Positions 8,350-17,395 are shown, counted from the stretch's first letter. The stretch is DNA of 64,000 nucleotides from Paraburkholderia terricola (GCF_900142195.1 NZ_FRAB01000010.1:1-64000), one strand, 5' to 3'. Notes: generated by a model not told the origin, from the sequence alone. Numbers and translations are program-made.

Positions 8350-11300
8350 ATGATTCCTCGCTCTACTCCCGCATCGCCCATCTCGCCCACCTCGACGGAC
8401 GCGGCCGCGTCGGCTTCCGAAGAGAGCCGCCGCACTGCCGCCGCCACCAGCACCGCGGGCATGAGCGACACACCCGGCGTATCGCGCTCGCACGCATCCG
8501 CGCGCGCGGGCTCGCTGGCAGTGTTGCCGGAAGCGCGCACGCGCCGCCCCTCCGGCTCGCCGCCACCGAGGCGCTCTCCCCCTCCGTCGACCCGTGCGCT
8601 CGCGGAGCAGCTTCGCGCGATGTGGCCCGCCGAAACGTCATCGGCCGCGCATGGCATGGCGCAATCCGGCGACGCCTCGCCGGATGATGTCAGCGACGCC
8701 GAATCGGATTCCAGTGACGAGTTCTCCGTGCTCGTCCGCTCCGATCCGGACGAACGTACCCGGCGCTTGCACCGCCTGTCCGAAGTCGGCAAGCGATCGA
8801 ATTCGCCGGCCGATGTCGCGGCGCTCGTCCGCGACGCGCAGGCCTTGCGATCGATTGCAGCCACGCACCACCCGATTACCTCCGCGACACGGTTTAGCAA
8901 AGAGTTCGTACCGGCCGACGACAACTTCAAAAGCAACTTCTCTCTGCTCGGCCGAGCCGTGGTGCAATGCGAGGATGCCGCGCGGGCCTGGCAGGCGGCG
9001 GCGGATCATTACCAGGCGGCAGTCGAGGTCGCCAGCAAAATCAGCCTGCCCGTTCGGGACATCGCTCGCCTGAACGAGGCGGTCGAGGAGTGCGATGCTC
9101 ATGTCGCGCGGCTCGACATCAAAGGGGACGTGCTGCGCGGCATTCTTTGCGTGAAGCGCGAGCAAACCCCGTTCGGCGAAGGCTACGTGCGCGCGCTGGA
9201 ACTGACCATCGAGCCGCTGCGCCGCGCACTCGCGCGCTGCGGGACAGAGGAACTGGCCGCACTGCCGTTGCATGACGCGCCGATCGAAGGCCTCGACGTG
9301 GAACTGCGCAACATCGGCGCCAGCGCGCATGATCTGTCGAAGGCGATACACCGCCTTGCGCAAGAACCGGCCGCACCGCCTCCGCATGATCCATCTGTCG
9401 AGGGCATGGACGTGGAACTGCCCGGCGTGGATGCAGACGGGCGTGCTCCGCCGCCTGCAACGGAGCGCCGCGTCACCGCGCTGCTGAAGGCGAGTCCGAA
9501 CCAACGCGAGGCGTTGCGGGCGAGACTCCTCGCTCGCTGTGCCGAACTGGAAAAGCTCACGGGTGACCTGACGTTGGCGCTGCGAGGCGAGTTCGTACAG
9601 GCGCCGGTTGTGGAGGCGGTTGTGGAGGCGGTTGTGGAGACGGTCGCGGAGACGGTTGCGGAGCCAATCGCTCCCGAGCAGGAGGCCGCCGTGGAGGCCG
9701 CCGTGGAGGCCGTCATGGGCGAACCGCCCGAGGTTGCGCGGCTTGTCGCATTGCAAACCGGCCTCGCGCCGCTCCTCGCGCGCGCCGAAGGCGCGACTCT
9801 CTCGGCGAGCGCAAATCACGAGGCCGCGGCGCAGTCTGTCGACGGCGCTCTTGAGGCGATCGTCGCGTGGCATGACGCCGCCGAAGCCTACGACGACGCG
9901 GCCCATACATTCGATAGCGCGACCGCGGAATGGTCCCCCGAAGCGCGCGAGACGCCCGAACCGCAGGCGCTCCATGCGCAAATTCGCCAGGGTCGCGCCA
10001 CGGCCATCACGCAGATGCAGACGGCGGTTGGCGCGGCATTCGCGACCCTGTGGCGCGATATTCCGCAGGTACTCACGGGAAGCCGCGGTGGAATCGGCAT
10101 CGGCGAACCGCGAGCGATAACGGGCGGATCAGCCGAGCCGTTCATCGAGGACCTGGCGGGCCGCTGCCGTGCACTGCTCGCGTTGGCCGAAGACTCGGCT
10201 TTCCTTCGACGAGCGACCGATATCGACGTGGAACGGTTAAGCACGCCCTTTGCGGCACTGGCCGATTTTCTCGACGCGACGAAAAACCGCCCCGCTGACA
10301 TGCATCGGTTGATGTCCACGGCGGACCGCATCCAACAGGCAGCCGGACTCGCGCGAGGCGCGCTCACCAACGCGGCATCCGCGTTGAACGATACGTTGCG
10401 TGCATTCTTGAACTTGTGTTCCGCGCTCAGAACAGAGCTGATCCGAGCCGCATACGCCACTCAGCAGGCCGACGTAAAATCGCTTTGCGTTCGCGTGGCA
10501 ACCGAGCGGCAAAGCGGAGCGGCGCGTCTCCAGGACATCCTCGGCGAACTTCCTGACCTGCTGCGCGACGACGCGCCCGCGAGCGCCATCGCGAACCCTG
10601 GCGATGACGCGCAATTCATCGGTCTTGCACGATCCTTGGCCAGTCGGGTGGATGCCTATCGCGAGACCGTGCTCCAGTTGCCCCCGGATGCGCCGGAAAC
10701 GATGGTGCACGAGCGGGCGAATACCGTGCTGATGCTGAGCGGTCTCGCCATGTCCTGCCGCCTCACGGCTGACCTGACCGAGTGTTACGGCGAAGCGCGA
10801 GAAGCCATCGGCAACGCGCCCTTGTCCCGGCGCGCAAAAGTGACTCACGGCTTTGCCGAGCGCGCACGCGCGGCCGGTGTGAATGCGGGCGCGGTGTTGG
10901 GTCAATGCGCGACGCTGAGGCTGGACCTGGGCGCCGGCACGGCGGACCAACTGGCCCAGATTCTCGGCTCCCTGGCATCGCGCAGCGAGCGCCAGGCGGA
11001 ATGCATGCGACTGAGCTTCGATGTGCTGGGCCGGTTCGCGGATATGCATAACCGCGTGCACAATCTTGCCGGACGTCCGGCGCGGGATGCCGGCAGCTAT
11101 AAATTCCAAAGCGATGCGTTGGTCAGCCTCAATGAGGACACCGTCGGCAAGATTCGCGAGGTCCATGGAAGACTGACGGAGCAGATCGACGCCTCAAAAG
11201 ACCAGCCCGGCATGGCCGGCGGAGCCCGGGTGGAGCAGCATGTCGTCGACCAGCTCGCGAACAGCCTCGAATGGCGCGCGACGCTGGAAGTCGACACGGC

Positions 11301-11670
11301 GCAACGTCAATGGATGCGCGTCACTCTGGATGCGCTGAAGGCCGTCGTCATGGACACGGGCAGCAACCTGCCGGAGGACGCCAACGATTTGCTCGACCTG
11401 CTCAACGAGGACCTCTCCATCAGCACGCAAGGTTTGCTTTACTACGCCACGGAAACGGGCGACAAGGATAGATGCAGGGCGTTGATGCAAGAAAACGTCG
11501 CGCTGGGACGTGGGGTGCAGCAATGCAGGGAGCAACTGGAATCGCGGCAGGAAGCGCAACGCGCTCGCCATGCGGCGCGCGAAGCGGCGGCGCAGCAGCC
11601 GTCTGCGGCGGCGGGGCCGTCGCAGCCTGGCAAGGGCAAGGGCAATAAAGGCAAGGCGAAGCGCAAGTGA
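8350..11670 (+). CDS. Large unknown protein, candidate type III secretion substrate
   Basis: This 1106-residue protein is not recognised. The frame is open from a GTG at 8299, but that codon overlaps the proposed -10, so the ATG at 8350 is preferred. The first ~130 residues are rich in Ser, Thr, Ala, Pro and Arg (MIPRSTPASPISPTSTDAAA), as in type III effector leaders. The body is mostly predicted helical with many Ala/Glu/Leu stretches and no hydrophobic membrane segments or Sec signal. Residues about 308-357 hold two copies of HD-x-P/S-x-EG-x-DVEL spaced 38 residues, and residues about 419-455 are a VVEAVVET-type low-complexity tract. The end is a basic GKGKGNKGKAKRK tail. It stands alone between a terminator and a convergent kinase gene. 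It could instead be a cytoplasmic coiled-coil scaffold. Confidence 0.75.
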   Translation: MIPRSTPASPISPTSTDAAASASEESRRTAAATSTAGMSDTPGVSRSHASARAGSLAVLPEARTRRPSGSPPPRRSPPPSTRALAEQLRAMWPAETSSAAHGMAQSGDASPDDVSDAESDSSDEFSVLVRSDPDERTRRLHRLSEVGKRSNSPADVAALVRDAQALRSIAATHHPITSATRFSKEFVPADDNFKSNFSLLGRAVVQCEDAARAWQAAADHYQAAVEVASKISLPVRDIARLNEAVEECDAHVARLDIKGDVLRGILCVKREQTPFGEGYVRALELTIEPLRRALARCGTEELAALPLHDAPIEGLDVELRNIGASAHDLSKAIHRLAQEPAAPPPHDPSVEGMDVELPGVDADGRAPPPATERRVTALLKASPNQREALRARLLARCAELEKLTGDLTLALRGEFVQAPVVEAVVEAVVETVAETVAEPIAPEQEAAVEAAVEAVMGEPPEVARLVALQTGLAPLLARAEGATLSASANHEAAAQSVDGALEAIVAWHDAAEAYDDAAHTFDSATAEWSPEARETPEPQALHAQIRQGRATAITQMQTAVGAAFATLWRDIPQVLTGSRGGIGIGEPRAITGGSAEPFIEDLAGRCRALLALAEDSAFLRRATDIDVERLSTPFAALADFLDATKNRPADMHRLMSTADRIQQAAGLARGALTNAASALNDTLRAFLNLCSALRTELIRAAYATQQADVKSLCVRVATERQSGAARLQDILGELPDLLRDDAPASAIANPGDDAQFIGLARSLASRVDAYRETVLQLPPDAPETMVHERANTVLMLSGLAMSCRLTADLTECYGEAREAIGNAPLSRRAKVTHGFAERARAAGVNAGAVLGQCATLRLDLGAGTADQLAQILGSLASRSERQAECMRLSFDVLGRFADMHNRVHNLAGRPARDAGSYKFQSDALVSLNEDTVGKIREVHGRLTEQIDASKDQPGMAGGARVEQHVVDQLANSLEWRATLEVDTAQRQWMRVTLDALKAVVMDTGSNLPEDANDLLDLLNEDLSISTQGLLYYATETGDKDRCRALMQENVALGRGVQQCREQLESRQEAQRARHAAREAAAQQPSAAAGPSQPGKGKGNKGKAKRK
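9271..9420 (+). repeat. Diverged 114-bp duplication inside the large unknown gene
   Basis: HDAPIEGLDVEL (from 9271) and HDPSVEGMDVEL (from 9385) are offset by 114 bases, that is 38 codons, and the flanking residues are weakly similar. This indicates an old internal duplication within the protein. Confidence 0.6.
9605..9714 (+). repeat. 12-bp tandem repeats coding for Val/Glu/Ala tetrapeptides
   Basis: Two short minisatellites sit close together: about five copies of a 12-mer like GGTTGTGGAGGC (9605-9663) encoding VVEA/VVET/VAET, then about three copies of GAGGCCGCCGTG (9682-9714) encoding EAAV. The unit is a multiple of three, so copy-number change would keep the frame. Confidence 0.8.
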
Positions 11671-11747
11671 GATGCGGGGGGCGGTCGCCTCGCACGCCGC
11701 GGCGCACCTCCCACGCTCGACGTGCCGCAAACAGCCATGCGCCCCAC

Positions 11748-14396
11748 TCACTCCATGCGCCTCCCCGAAGCCTCGTCATCCGCCGGTATCCGCACCGCGA
11801 TCGACGTGCCGCTGCCCGGCGCGCTATGCACCGATATCTCGCCGCCCAGCATCAGCGCCCGCTCCCGCATGCCGACCAGCCCAAACGATTTGGCGCGCGG
11901 CGCCGTCAAATCGAAGCCGCGCCCGTCGTCGCGTATTTCGAGGTTCCAGTATTGCTCGACCTGTTCGAGCGAAATCGTCACCTCGCTAGCGCCGGCGTGG
12001 CGCGCGACATTCGTCAATGCTTCCTGCACGATCCGAAACAGCGCCACGGCGCGCTCTTCGTCGAGCACCAGATTGTCGTCGGGAATTCGCAGGCGGCAGA
12101 CAACGCGCCCGTCGCGCGAGAACTCGGCCGCGAGCCACTCCAGCGCGGCGACGATGCCCGCATCGAGCGCGGCCGGCCGCAGCGAGGCCACCACGTTGCG
12201 CACCACCTGCATGGTGCCGTCCGCGAGACTCAGCAGATCCTGAAACCGTTCGGCCAGGACGGAATCATCCCTGGCGAACTCGATGCGCATCGCCGACACG
12301 CCGAGCCGCAGCGCCGTCAGTTGCTGGCCCAGTTCGTCGTGCATCTCGCGGGCGATGCGCTTGCGCTCCTCCTCGCGCGCCGTTTCACGCAGCGAGGTCA
12401 ACTCCTGCAACAGCGCATACGATTCGCGCAAGCGGAGCTCGGCTTCCATGCGCGCCGTGATGTCGGTCCAGATCGTCAGCGCGCCACGCGTCTCGCCGTC
12501 GGCGTCGTGCTCGGGAACGGCGCTCACGTGCCAGCCCACCGGCTTGCCGTCGCGCTCCCACGTAAGATCCACCTTTGCGCCGATCCCGCTCGTCATCACC
12601 TGCTCGAGCGTCGCGGTGATCATTTGCAATTCGGGCATCGCGGCGGCCGACAACTCCGCGGGCGTCTTGCCGACGGCATCCGCCGCGCGAATCCCGTTGA
12701 TCTGTTCGAACCGCGGGTTGACGTAGCTATAGCGACAGTCGCGGTCGTAGCGGACGATCATCTCCGGCGCGTTCTCGGCCAGCGTGCGAAACGCCACCTC
12801 GCTCGCGCGCAAGGCGAGTTCGGTGGTTCGCAGCCGCGTCACGTCGCGCGCCACGCCGAGCACGCTGACCACGTCGCCCTCCGCGTCTTTCTCGGGAATA
12901 TGCCGCACCTCGAAGACATGCCAGCCTTCATCGGTCGCCCATAGCGCTTCGTGGTCGGCCGGTTCACCGGTCGCCACCACGCGGCGAACGCTCGCTTCGA
13001 GCAGTTCGTTCTGCGCGCTGCTGCCGCCCGTCTGCAATTCGTGAAGCTGCTTGCCGATGAAGTCTTCCTGCGGCATACCGAATGCCTTCGATACACGCGG
13101 ATTCACATAGGTATGACGCCCCTCCCGATCGAAGCGGGCGATGAAGTCCGGAAAGCTCTCGGTGAGCGTGCGGAACAGTTGCTCGCTGCGCTTCAGTTCG
13201 TCGATGTCGCGGCAGATGGCGAGCACGGTGGCCACCCGGCCGTCGGCGGCGAACTCGGGCACCATCCGCATATGCCCCCAGCGCACTTCGCCCTTGGCAT
13301 TGCGGAAGCGGATTTCGTCCATGCGTTCGGTGCCGGTCTCGACGACGCGGCGCAGCCGGTCGCGGTACCGCGGCACGTCGACCACGGGCGAGTCGTCGAC
13401 CGTGCCCGCGTCGGCGGTTTCGTCGATGCCTTGCGGCAGCAGCGCGCGCAGCGCCGGATTCGCGTAGACGCGCCGGCACTCGCGATCGTAGCGGGCGATG
13501 TAGTCGGGAGAATGCTCGACCAGCGCGCGGAACGCCTGTCCGCTTGCGTGCAGATCCGCTTCCGCCTTCTTGCGTTCGGTAATGTCGCGTCCGAGCGCCA
13601 GCACGCTCGTGATTTCGTCGCGCAGTCCGCGCTCGGCGAGGATGCGGACATGGTGATAGCTCACGCTGCTCGCGCCGTCTTGCAGCGCGAGTTCGAGCGT
13701 GCGTTCGGCGCCCGTTTCGAGCGTCGCCGCCAGGGCGCGCTGATAGACGGCGAACTGCGGATCGGCACTGTGTTCGGTCGGCGTGCCGCCAAGCAGATCC
13801 TGCAACGGACGGCGAAGTATCGAGGCGAGTCCGGAGTTCGCGTACACGAGCCGGCACTGCGGGTCATAGCGGCAGATGATATCGGGCGTGCTTTCCGCGA
13901 GCCGGCGGAACTGCGCTTCCATCTGAAGTTGGCCGATCAGCAGCGCCTCGGTCCGCTTGCGCTCGGTAATGTCGCGCACGAGCGCCAGGTTGTACGGCTC
14001 GCCGTCGAACTCGAAATAGCTTGCGTTGATTTCCACCGGCAAGGTGGTGCCGTCCTGGCGCCGCTGTGTCGACTCGACGAGGAGCGAGCCCTTCTCGCGC
14101 AACTCCGCCCAGGCCGTTTGCCAGCGCTCGAGGCTCCACTCGGGATCGACGTCCATCACACGCATTCGCAGCAGTTGCGCGTGGTCGTAACCCAGCGTGC
14201 GGCAAGCCTCGTCGTTGGCGTAAATGAAGCGCGCGTTCCGGTCGATCAGATAGGCCGCCTCGCGGACCAGATTGAGCGCGCGATTCTTCAGATAGGCGAG
14301 CGCATCCGGCTCGGCCGCGGTTCGCTCGACGCGCCCATCCTCCCGCCGCGTTGCGGCATCCAGCCCCTGTGGCGGCTCCCGGCTGATCTTTTTCAT
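11748..14396 (-). CDS. Multi-PAS sensor histidine kinase (NarX-type transmitter)
   Basis: The 882-residue protein has no obvious membrane segments and carries five tandem PAS domains (about residues 35-155, 165-280, 285-405, 410-530, 535-655). Several PAS units end in ITERKRTE/ITERKKAE-like linkers. A HisKA_3 dimerisation domain follows, with the phospho-accepting His in RIAREMHDELGQQLTAL, then a HATPase with NVARHAGASE, DDGRGFD and GLVGMRERALMLGG. HisKA_3 kinases signal to LuxR/NarL-type regulators. No regulator adjoins it; the nearest is at 16763-17395, which is a plausible partner. It converges on the large unknown gene and is divergent from the small gene at 14789. The ligands of the PAS units are unknown. 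Confidence 0.93.
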   Translation of the reverse strand: MKKISREPPQGLDAATRREDGRVERTAAEPDALAYLKNRALNLVREAAYLIDRNARFIYANDEACRTLGYDHAQLLRMRVMDVDPEWSLERWQTAWAELREKGSLLVESTQRRQDGTTLPVEINASYFEFDGEPYNLALVRDITERKRTEALLIGQLQMEAQFRRLAESTPDIICRYDPQCRLVYANSGLASILRRPLQDLLGGTPTEHSADPQFAVYQRALAATLETGAERTLELALQDGASSVSYHHVRILAERGLRDEITSVLALGRDITERKKAEADLHASGQAFRALVEHSPDYIARYDRECRRVYANPALRALLPQGIDETADAGTVDDSPVVDVPRYRDRLRRVVETGTERMDEIRFRNAKGEVRWGHMRMVPEFAADGRVATVLAICRDIDELKRSEQLFRTLTESFPDFIARFDREGRHTYVNPRVSKAFGMPQEDFIGKQLHELQTGGSSAQNELLEASVRRVVATGEPADHEALWATDEGWHVFEVRHIPEKDAEGDVVSVLGVARDVTRLRTTELALRASEVAFRTLAENAPEMIVRYDRDCRYSYVNPRFEQINGIRAADAVGKTPAELSAAAMPELQMITATLEQVMTSGIGAKVDLTWERDGKPVGWHVSAVPEHDADGETRGALTIWTDITARMEAELRLRESYALLQELTSLRETAREEERKRIAREMHDELGQQLTALRLGVSAMRIEFARDDSVLAERFQDLLSLADGTMQVVRNVVASLRPAALDAGIVAALEWLAAEFSRDGRVVCRLRIPDDNLVLDEERAVALFRIVQEALTNVARHAGASEVTISLEQVEQYWNLEIRDDGRGFDLTAPRAKSFGLVGMRERALMLGGEISVHSAPGSGTSIAVRIPADDEASGRRME

Positions 14397-14788
14397 CGAG
14401 TTCCGTGCATATCAGGTCAGAGATTGCGCGATCATCCACGACCGCCGCCGCATGCGCGCCATGCTGCGCAACACCCTCCCGACGGGCGTCTCCCGGAGAT
14501 TCATCGGGCCGGCGCGCCAGTTGAGTATTGGTCAGCGGAAAGGCCGAGGGCACGGTGCGGCTTACCCGGCAAGCATAGCCCAGGAAGATTTGCAGGTGGC
14601 GGCTTCAATGGCGGCAGTTGAGGCAAAACGGCCGCATCGGAACCGCATCGGGGTGCAAGCCGCGTTTAAGGATTTCCCTACCCGAAGATCAGCATCGACC
14701 TGAGCTTTTTTCTTCATGTCCTGACAGCACCGCGATAACTGTCCACATACGATGGACACACATCAACGTCCTGCTTGCGCGTGCCGCC
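14397..14788. promoter_or_regulatory. Divergent intergenic region between the five-PAS kinase and a small gene
   Basis: No convincing gene is visible. AAGGATTTCCCTA near 14668-14680 contains GGATTTCC, a motif also seen in two other intergenic gaps of this signalling region. Promoters for both flanking genes must lie here; no clear -35/-10 pair was assigned. Confidence 0.35.
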
Positions 14789-15097
14789 ATGGTCCCCTAT
14801 CTGTCCGAACGAGAAAATGCGGTCGAGCACATCAACGCGATCTGTACGCGCCTGTTCGATCGGTGGTGCGAAAGCAGAAGGCTCATGCCGCTCACGTATC
14901 TGTTGCGAGGCTGGCCGCTGATCAACAGCGATGCGGAAGCGTTCCGCCGCCTCGGCGGCGCGCTGCGCGAATTGCGGCGGCATCCGCTGCACGGTTTGGA
15001 TCGCGCATCTTTCCAGCAACTGTGCGAGTTGTCGGATTGCGTCGACGATCTGCTCGTCCCCTCCGCGCCGGCGACATGGGCGGCGCACAACGGGTAG
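14789..15097 (+). CDS. Unknown ~102-residue protein, paralogue of the gene at 21310-21615
   Basis: The frame is open upstream, but the ATG at 14789 gives 102 residues and aligns with the start of a 101-residue paralogue 6.5 kb away on the opposite strand. The shared core is RLFD-x-WCESR-x-x-x-PL-x-YLL-x-x-WPL near residues 20-45, then RRL-x-x-x-LREL and a CEL-x-x-C-[IV]D-[DE]-[IL]L segment. There is no signal peptide or membrane segment, so it should be cytosolic and helical. No family was recognised. It lies between the five-PAS kinase (divergent) and a binding-protein-like gene (convergent), so a role linked to the kinases is inferred from position only. Confidence 0.7.
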   Translation: MVPYLSERENAVEHINAICTRLFDRWCESRRLMPLTYLLRGWPLINSDAEAFRRLGGALRELRRHPLHGLDRASFQQLCELSDCVDDLLVPSAPATWAAHNG

Positions 15098-15104
15098 TGG
15101 AACG

Positions 15105-15977
15105 TCAGCTCATCCAGTACGCGGCCGGTATGCGGCGGTCGGCGTCGGAGAGATAGGGATTGTCCAGCTCGAAGGTCTTGCGCGACGCGGGCCTCGCGCG
15201 CGCCAGCGCGTCCTGAATGTACGGATGCGAGTTGAAGAGCCGCATGTAGGCGCCGTTGCGATACGCCAGGACAAGCCCGCGCTCGATCTCCCCCGCCAGG
15301 GCTTCCTGGCCTGTAGCGACGTAAAAAAGAAAATCGGACCGGTATCTCAACATCAACCTGTTTTCGACGACGAGGTCAGGCTCGCGGCGCCCGCGTGCGT
15401 CCAGTTCGGCATACGCTTCCACGATGCCGCGCGGAAAGTAATCGACGCGGCCGCTCTGCGTCATCTCGAACATCGTCTCGTAGGTCGAACTCTGAATCGT
15501 CAGACCCGCCGCCTTGAGGATGTCGGTGTCGATCCAGCCGAGTCCCTGCCCGCCCGTGAACGCCTGCAGATCCGACAAGCGCTCGATGTGGTCGAAATCC
15601 CGTTGCCGGTCCTTCCTTATGATGAATAACCGGTAGCCGATCAGCCCGCGATGGATCGGAATGCGCACGACATTCAGGCCGCGCTCGGCGCGCGCTTCCA
15701 TGCTCGTCCAATGCAGATTGATCGCACCGTTGCTGTTCGCCAGTTCGGCGAGCGCGCGGCCGCGCTCCATGACGATTTCGGCCTGACGCACGGAATAGGA
15801 GACGTTCGCCGTGTTCAACGCCAGGTCGAGGACGGCGAGAGCGAACGCGGCGTGCACGTCGCCGCCCGGACGAATGCGCGGATAGACGATATCGAAGTGG
15901 CCGGCCGGCGCGGCATGCGCGCCAAGCGTGACGCCTGTTGCGCCGAGCGCGGCCAGCAGGAAGCGCCTGCGATGCAT
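15105..15977 (-). CDS. Periplasmic solute-binding-like protein (family 3 type)
   Basis: The ATG at 15977 gives 290 residues beginning MHRRRFLLAALGATG, an RR-x-FLL export signal that could be Sec or Tat, with likely cleavage after AHAAP. The mature part resembles extracellular solute-binding proteins of the amino-acid type: FDIVYPRI, GVNVVRIPI-like strand (GLNVVRIPIHRGLIGYRLFII), TYETMFEMTQSGRVDYFPRG, and the C-terminal GLVLAYRNGAYMRLF. No ABC permease or ATPase adjoins it, so it may act as a ligand detector for nearby kinases rather than in transport; that is inference. An upstream in-frame ATG at 16028 would place residues ahead of the signal and is less likely. Confidence 0.72.
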   Translation of the reverse strand: MHRRRFLLAALGATGVTLGAHAAPAGHFDIVYPRIRPGGDVHAAFALAVLDLALNTANVSYSVRQAEIVMERGRALAELANSNGAINLHWTSMEARAERGLNVVRIPIHRGLIGYRLFIIRKDRQRDFDHIERLSDLQAFTGGQGLGWIDTDILKAAGLTIQSSTYETMFEMTQSGRVDYFPRGIVEAYAELDARGRREPDLVVENRLMLRYRSDFLFYVATGQEALAGEIERGLVLAYRNGAYMRLFNSHPYIQDALARARPASRKTFELDNPYLSDADRRIPAAYWMS

Positions 15978-16030
15978 GGATGGATAGCGTCTCGACACGG
16001 GAGGAATGCCGCGCCGGGATTGGCGCATCT

Positions 16031-16055
16031 CCGCACAGGCACCGAGCCTGTGCGG
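16031..16055. terminator. Stable intergenic hairpin
   Basis: CCGCACAGGC and GCCTGTGCGG form a perfect 10-bp stem with a 5-base loop. It lies between the two-gene small-protein operon and the binding-protein gene, all on the minus strand. There is no U-tract, so it may be a factor-dependent stop, a processing site or an operator. Confidence 0.45.
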
Positions 16056-16140
16056 TTCCCCATCGTGCCACGCGCCACCTATCCTGACAAACCGTAATAT
16101 CCCGCTGATGCAACGACGGCGGCAGGACGCCGCCGGCAGG

Positions 16141-16350
16141 TCAATGCACCACGCCGAAGATCACGTTGGCGCCTTCAGCAGGAGTCAGGCCCACGTTGAA
16201 GTAGCCTTCGAGCCTCACCGCGGTTGCATGATTGAGCACGAACGGCGGCTGGATGAAGCCGCTCGCGAATGCATGGTCATACCATTCGCTCATCCATGCC
16301 CGCAATTGCGTCTCGTAGTTCGACAGTTCTCCACAGTTGTCCGCGGTCAT
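16141..16350 (-). CDS. Unknown 69-residue protein
   Basis: The start is the ATG at 16350, chosen because AAGGGAG lies seven bases upstream; a longer in-frame TTG start at 16389 would overlap the previous gene by eight bases. The protein MTADNCGELSNYETQLRAWM... has one Cys, several Trp/Tyr/Phe, and no signal or membrane segment. No family is recognised. It follows the gene at 16382-16648 by 31 bases on the same strand and is probably co-transcribed with it. Together they sit between a binding protein and the phosphorelay operon. Confidence 0.55.
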   Translation of the reverse strand: MTADNCGELSNYETQLRAWMSEWYDHAFASGFIQPPFVLNHATAVRLEGYFNVGLTPAEGANVIFGVVH

Positions 16351-16381
16351 CCATGATCTCCCTTGTGGCGGAATGTTCATG

Positions 16382-16648
16382 TCACGCAACGAATGGTTCG
16401 AAGCTCATCCTGCACAGGTTGAGTTCCGGCGGGAAGGCATGCCAGCTACCGTCGTCATGTCTGAAGAAGAACAGCACCAACGGGCCGTCGGGCCGGCTGA
16501 TCTCGATGCAGGCCCGGCATGTCAGGCCGTCCTGCGAACCGTGCAGCGAGAGCACGCGGACCGGCAGGGTGCCCGCCATGGCCTGCAATTTCTCGCGCAG
16601 CCCGCGTAGTAAGCTTGTCGTCGCAACCACGTCCGCCCCCTCGACCAT
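16382..16648 (-). CDS. Unknown 88-residue protein
   Basis: An ATG at 16648 opens an 88-residue frame, MVEGADVVATTSLLRGLREKL..., with an alternating hydrophobic centre (IEISRPDGPLVLFFFRHDDGSWHAFPPELNLCRMSFEPF) that looks like a beta sheet and with two Cys in the segment LTCRACIE. No export signal is present. The product is not recognised. It is the first gene of a likely two-gene operon with the 69-residue protein. The gap upstream, toward the end of the response-regulator gene, contains AGGATTCCCCTA, a relative of the GGATTTCC motif found in other gaps of this region. Confidence 0.55.
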   Translation of the reverse strand: MVEGADVVATTSLLRGLREKLQAMAGTLPVRVLSLHGSQDGLTCRACIEISRPDGPLVLFFFRHDDGSWHAFPPELNLCRMSFEPFVA

Positions 16649-16762
16649 CCGATTCGCATTGAATCATCGTGAGCCAATGCAAGGCGCTTTTCAGTCGGCG
16701 GCGGCGGATTGTGAAGTCAGGAAATGCTGGTTAAAGGTTCAGGATTCCCCTAAAGGCGTCTG

Positions 16763-17395
16763 TCACTCCGCAACGAGGCCATGCCGGATCGCATAGCGGA
16801 TCAACTCGGCGTTGTTGGTGAGGCCGAGTTTCTGCATGAGACGCATCTTGTGGGTGCTGATCGTCTTGGCGCTGAGCGAGCACGATTCGGCGATGTCGTT
16901 GATGCTTTGGCCCGCCGACAGCATCCGCAATACCTGGAATTCGCGGTCCGACAGGATCTCGTGCGGCGGCGCATCGCCCGAATGCGTCTCGAACACCATT
17001 GCGTCCACCAGCTTGGGATCGATGAAGCGGCCGCCGGCGGCCAGCTTGCGGATCGCGGTGAGCAGCACCTCCGGGTCGCTGTCCTTCGTCACGTAGCCGG
17101 TCGCGCCGGCCCGCAGCGCGCGCGACACCACTTGCGCCTCGTTGTGGATGCTCAGCACCAGCACCGGCAGGCGCGGCTCCTCGGCGCGCACCCGACGGAT
17201 CAGATCGACCCCGCTGATGCCCGGCATCGTCATGTCGAGCAGCATGAGATCGAACTGCCCCGTGCGCAGACGTTCGAGCACTTCGGAGCCTTGCGCGGCC
17301 TCGGCGGCGACGACGATATCGGTGGTCGTCGCGATGATCTGTTTCAGGCCGCCGCGCACAATCGCGTGGTCGTCAGCAATCAGGATGTGGATCAT
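16763..17395 (-). CDS. NarL/FixJ-type response regulator
   Basis: The 210-residue protein has a receiver domain (acidic pair DD at 8-9, phospho-acceptor Asp54 in LMLLDMTMPG, conserved Lys in YVTKDSDPE) and a C-terminal LuxR-type helix-turn-helix (LSDREFQVLRMLSAGQSINDIAESCSLSAKTISTHKMRLMQKLG). It is the last of three genes; its start lies inside the end of the kinase gene upstream, overlapping by 23 bases, which implies translational coupling. It should be the DNA-binding output of that kinase and possibly of the orphan five-PAS kinase, both of which have the matching HisKA_3 transmitter. Targets are unknown. Confidence 0.94.
   Translation of the reverse strand: MIHILIADDHAIVRGGLKQIIATTTDIVVAAEAAQGSEVLERLRTGQFDLMLLDMTMPGISGVDLIRRVRAEEPRLPVLVLSIHNEAQVVSRALRAGATGYVTKDSDPEVLLTAIRKLAAGGRFIDPKLVDAMVFETHSGDAPPHEILSDREFQVLRMLSAGQSINDIAESCSLSAKTISTHKMRLMQKLGLTNNAELIRYAIRHGLVAE

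Noticed and set aside
14752..15156. 134-codon plus-strand ORF overlapping the 102-residue gene
   Set aside because: The other frame is confirmed by its paralogue at 21310-21615; this frame is Arg-rich shadow.
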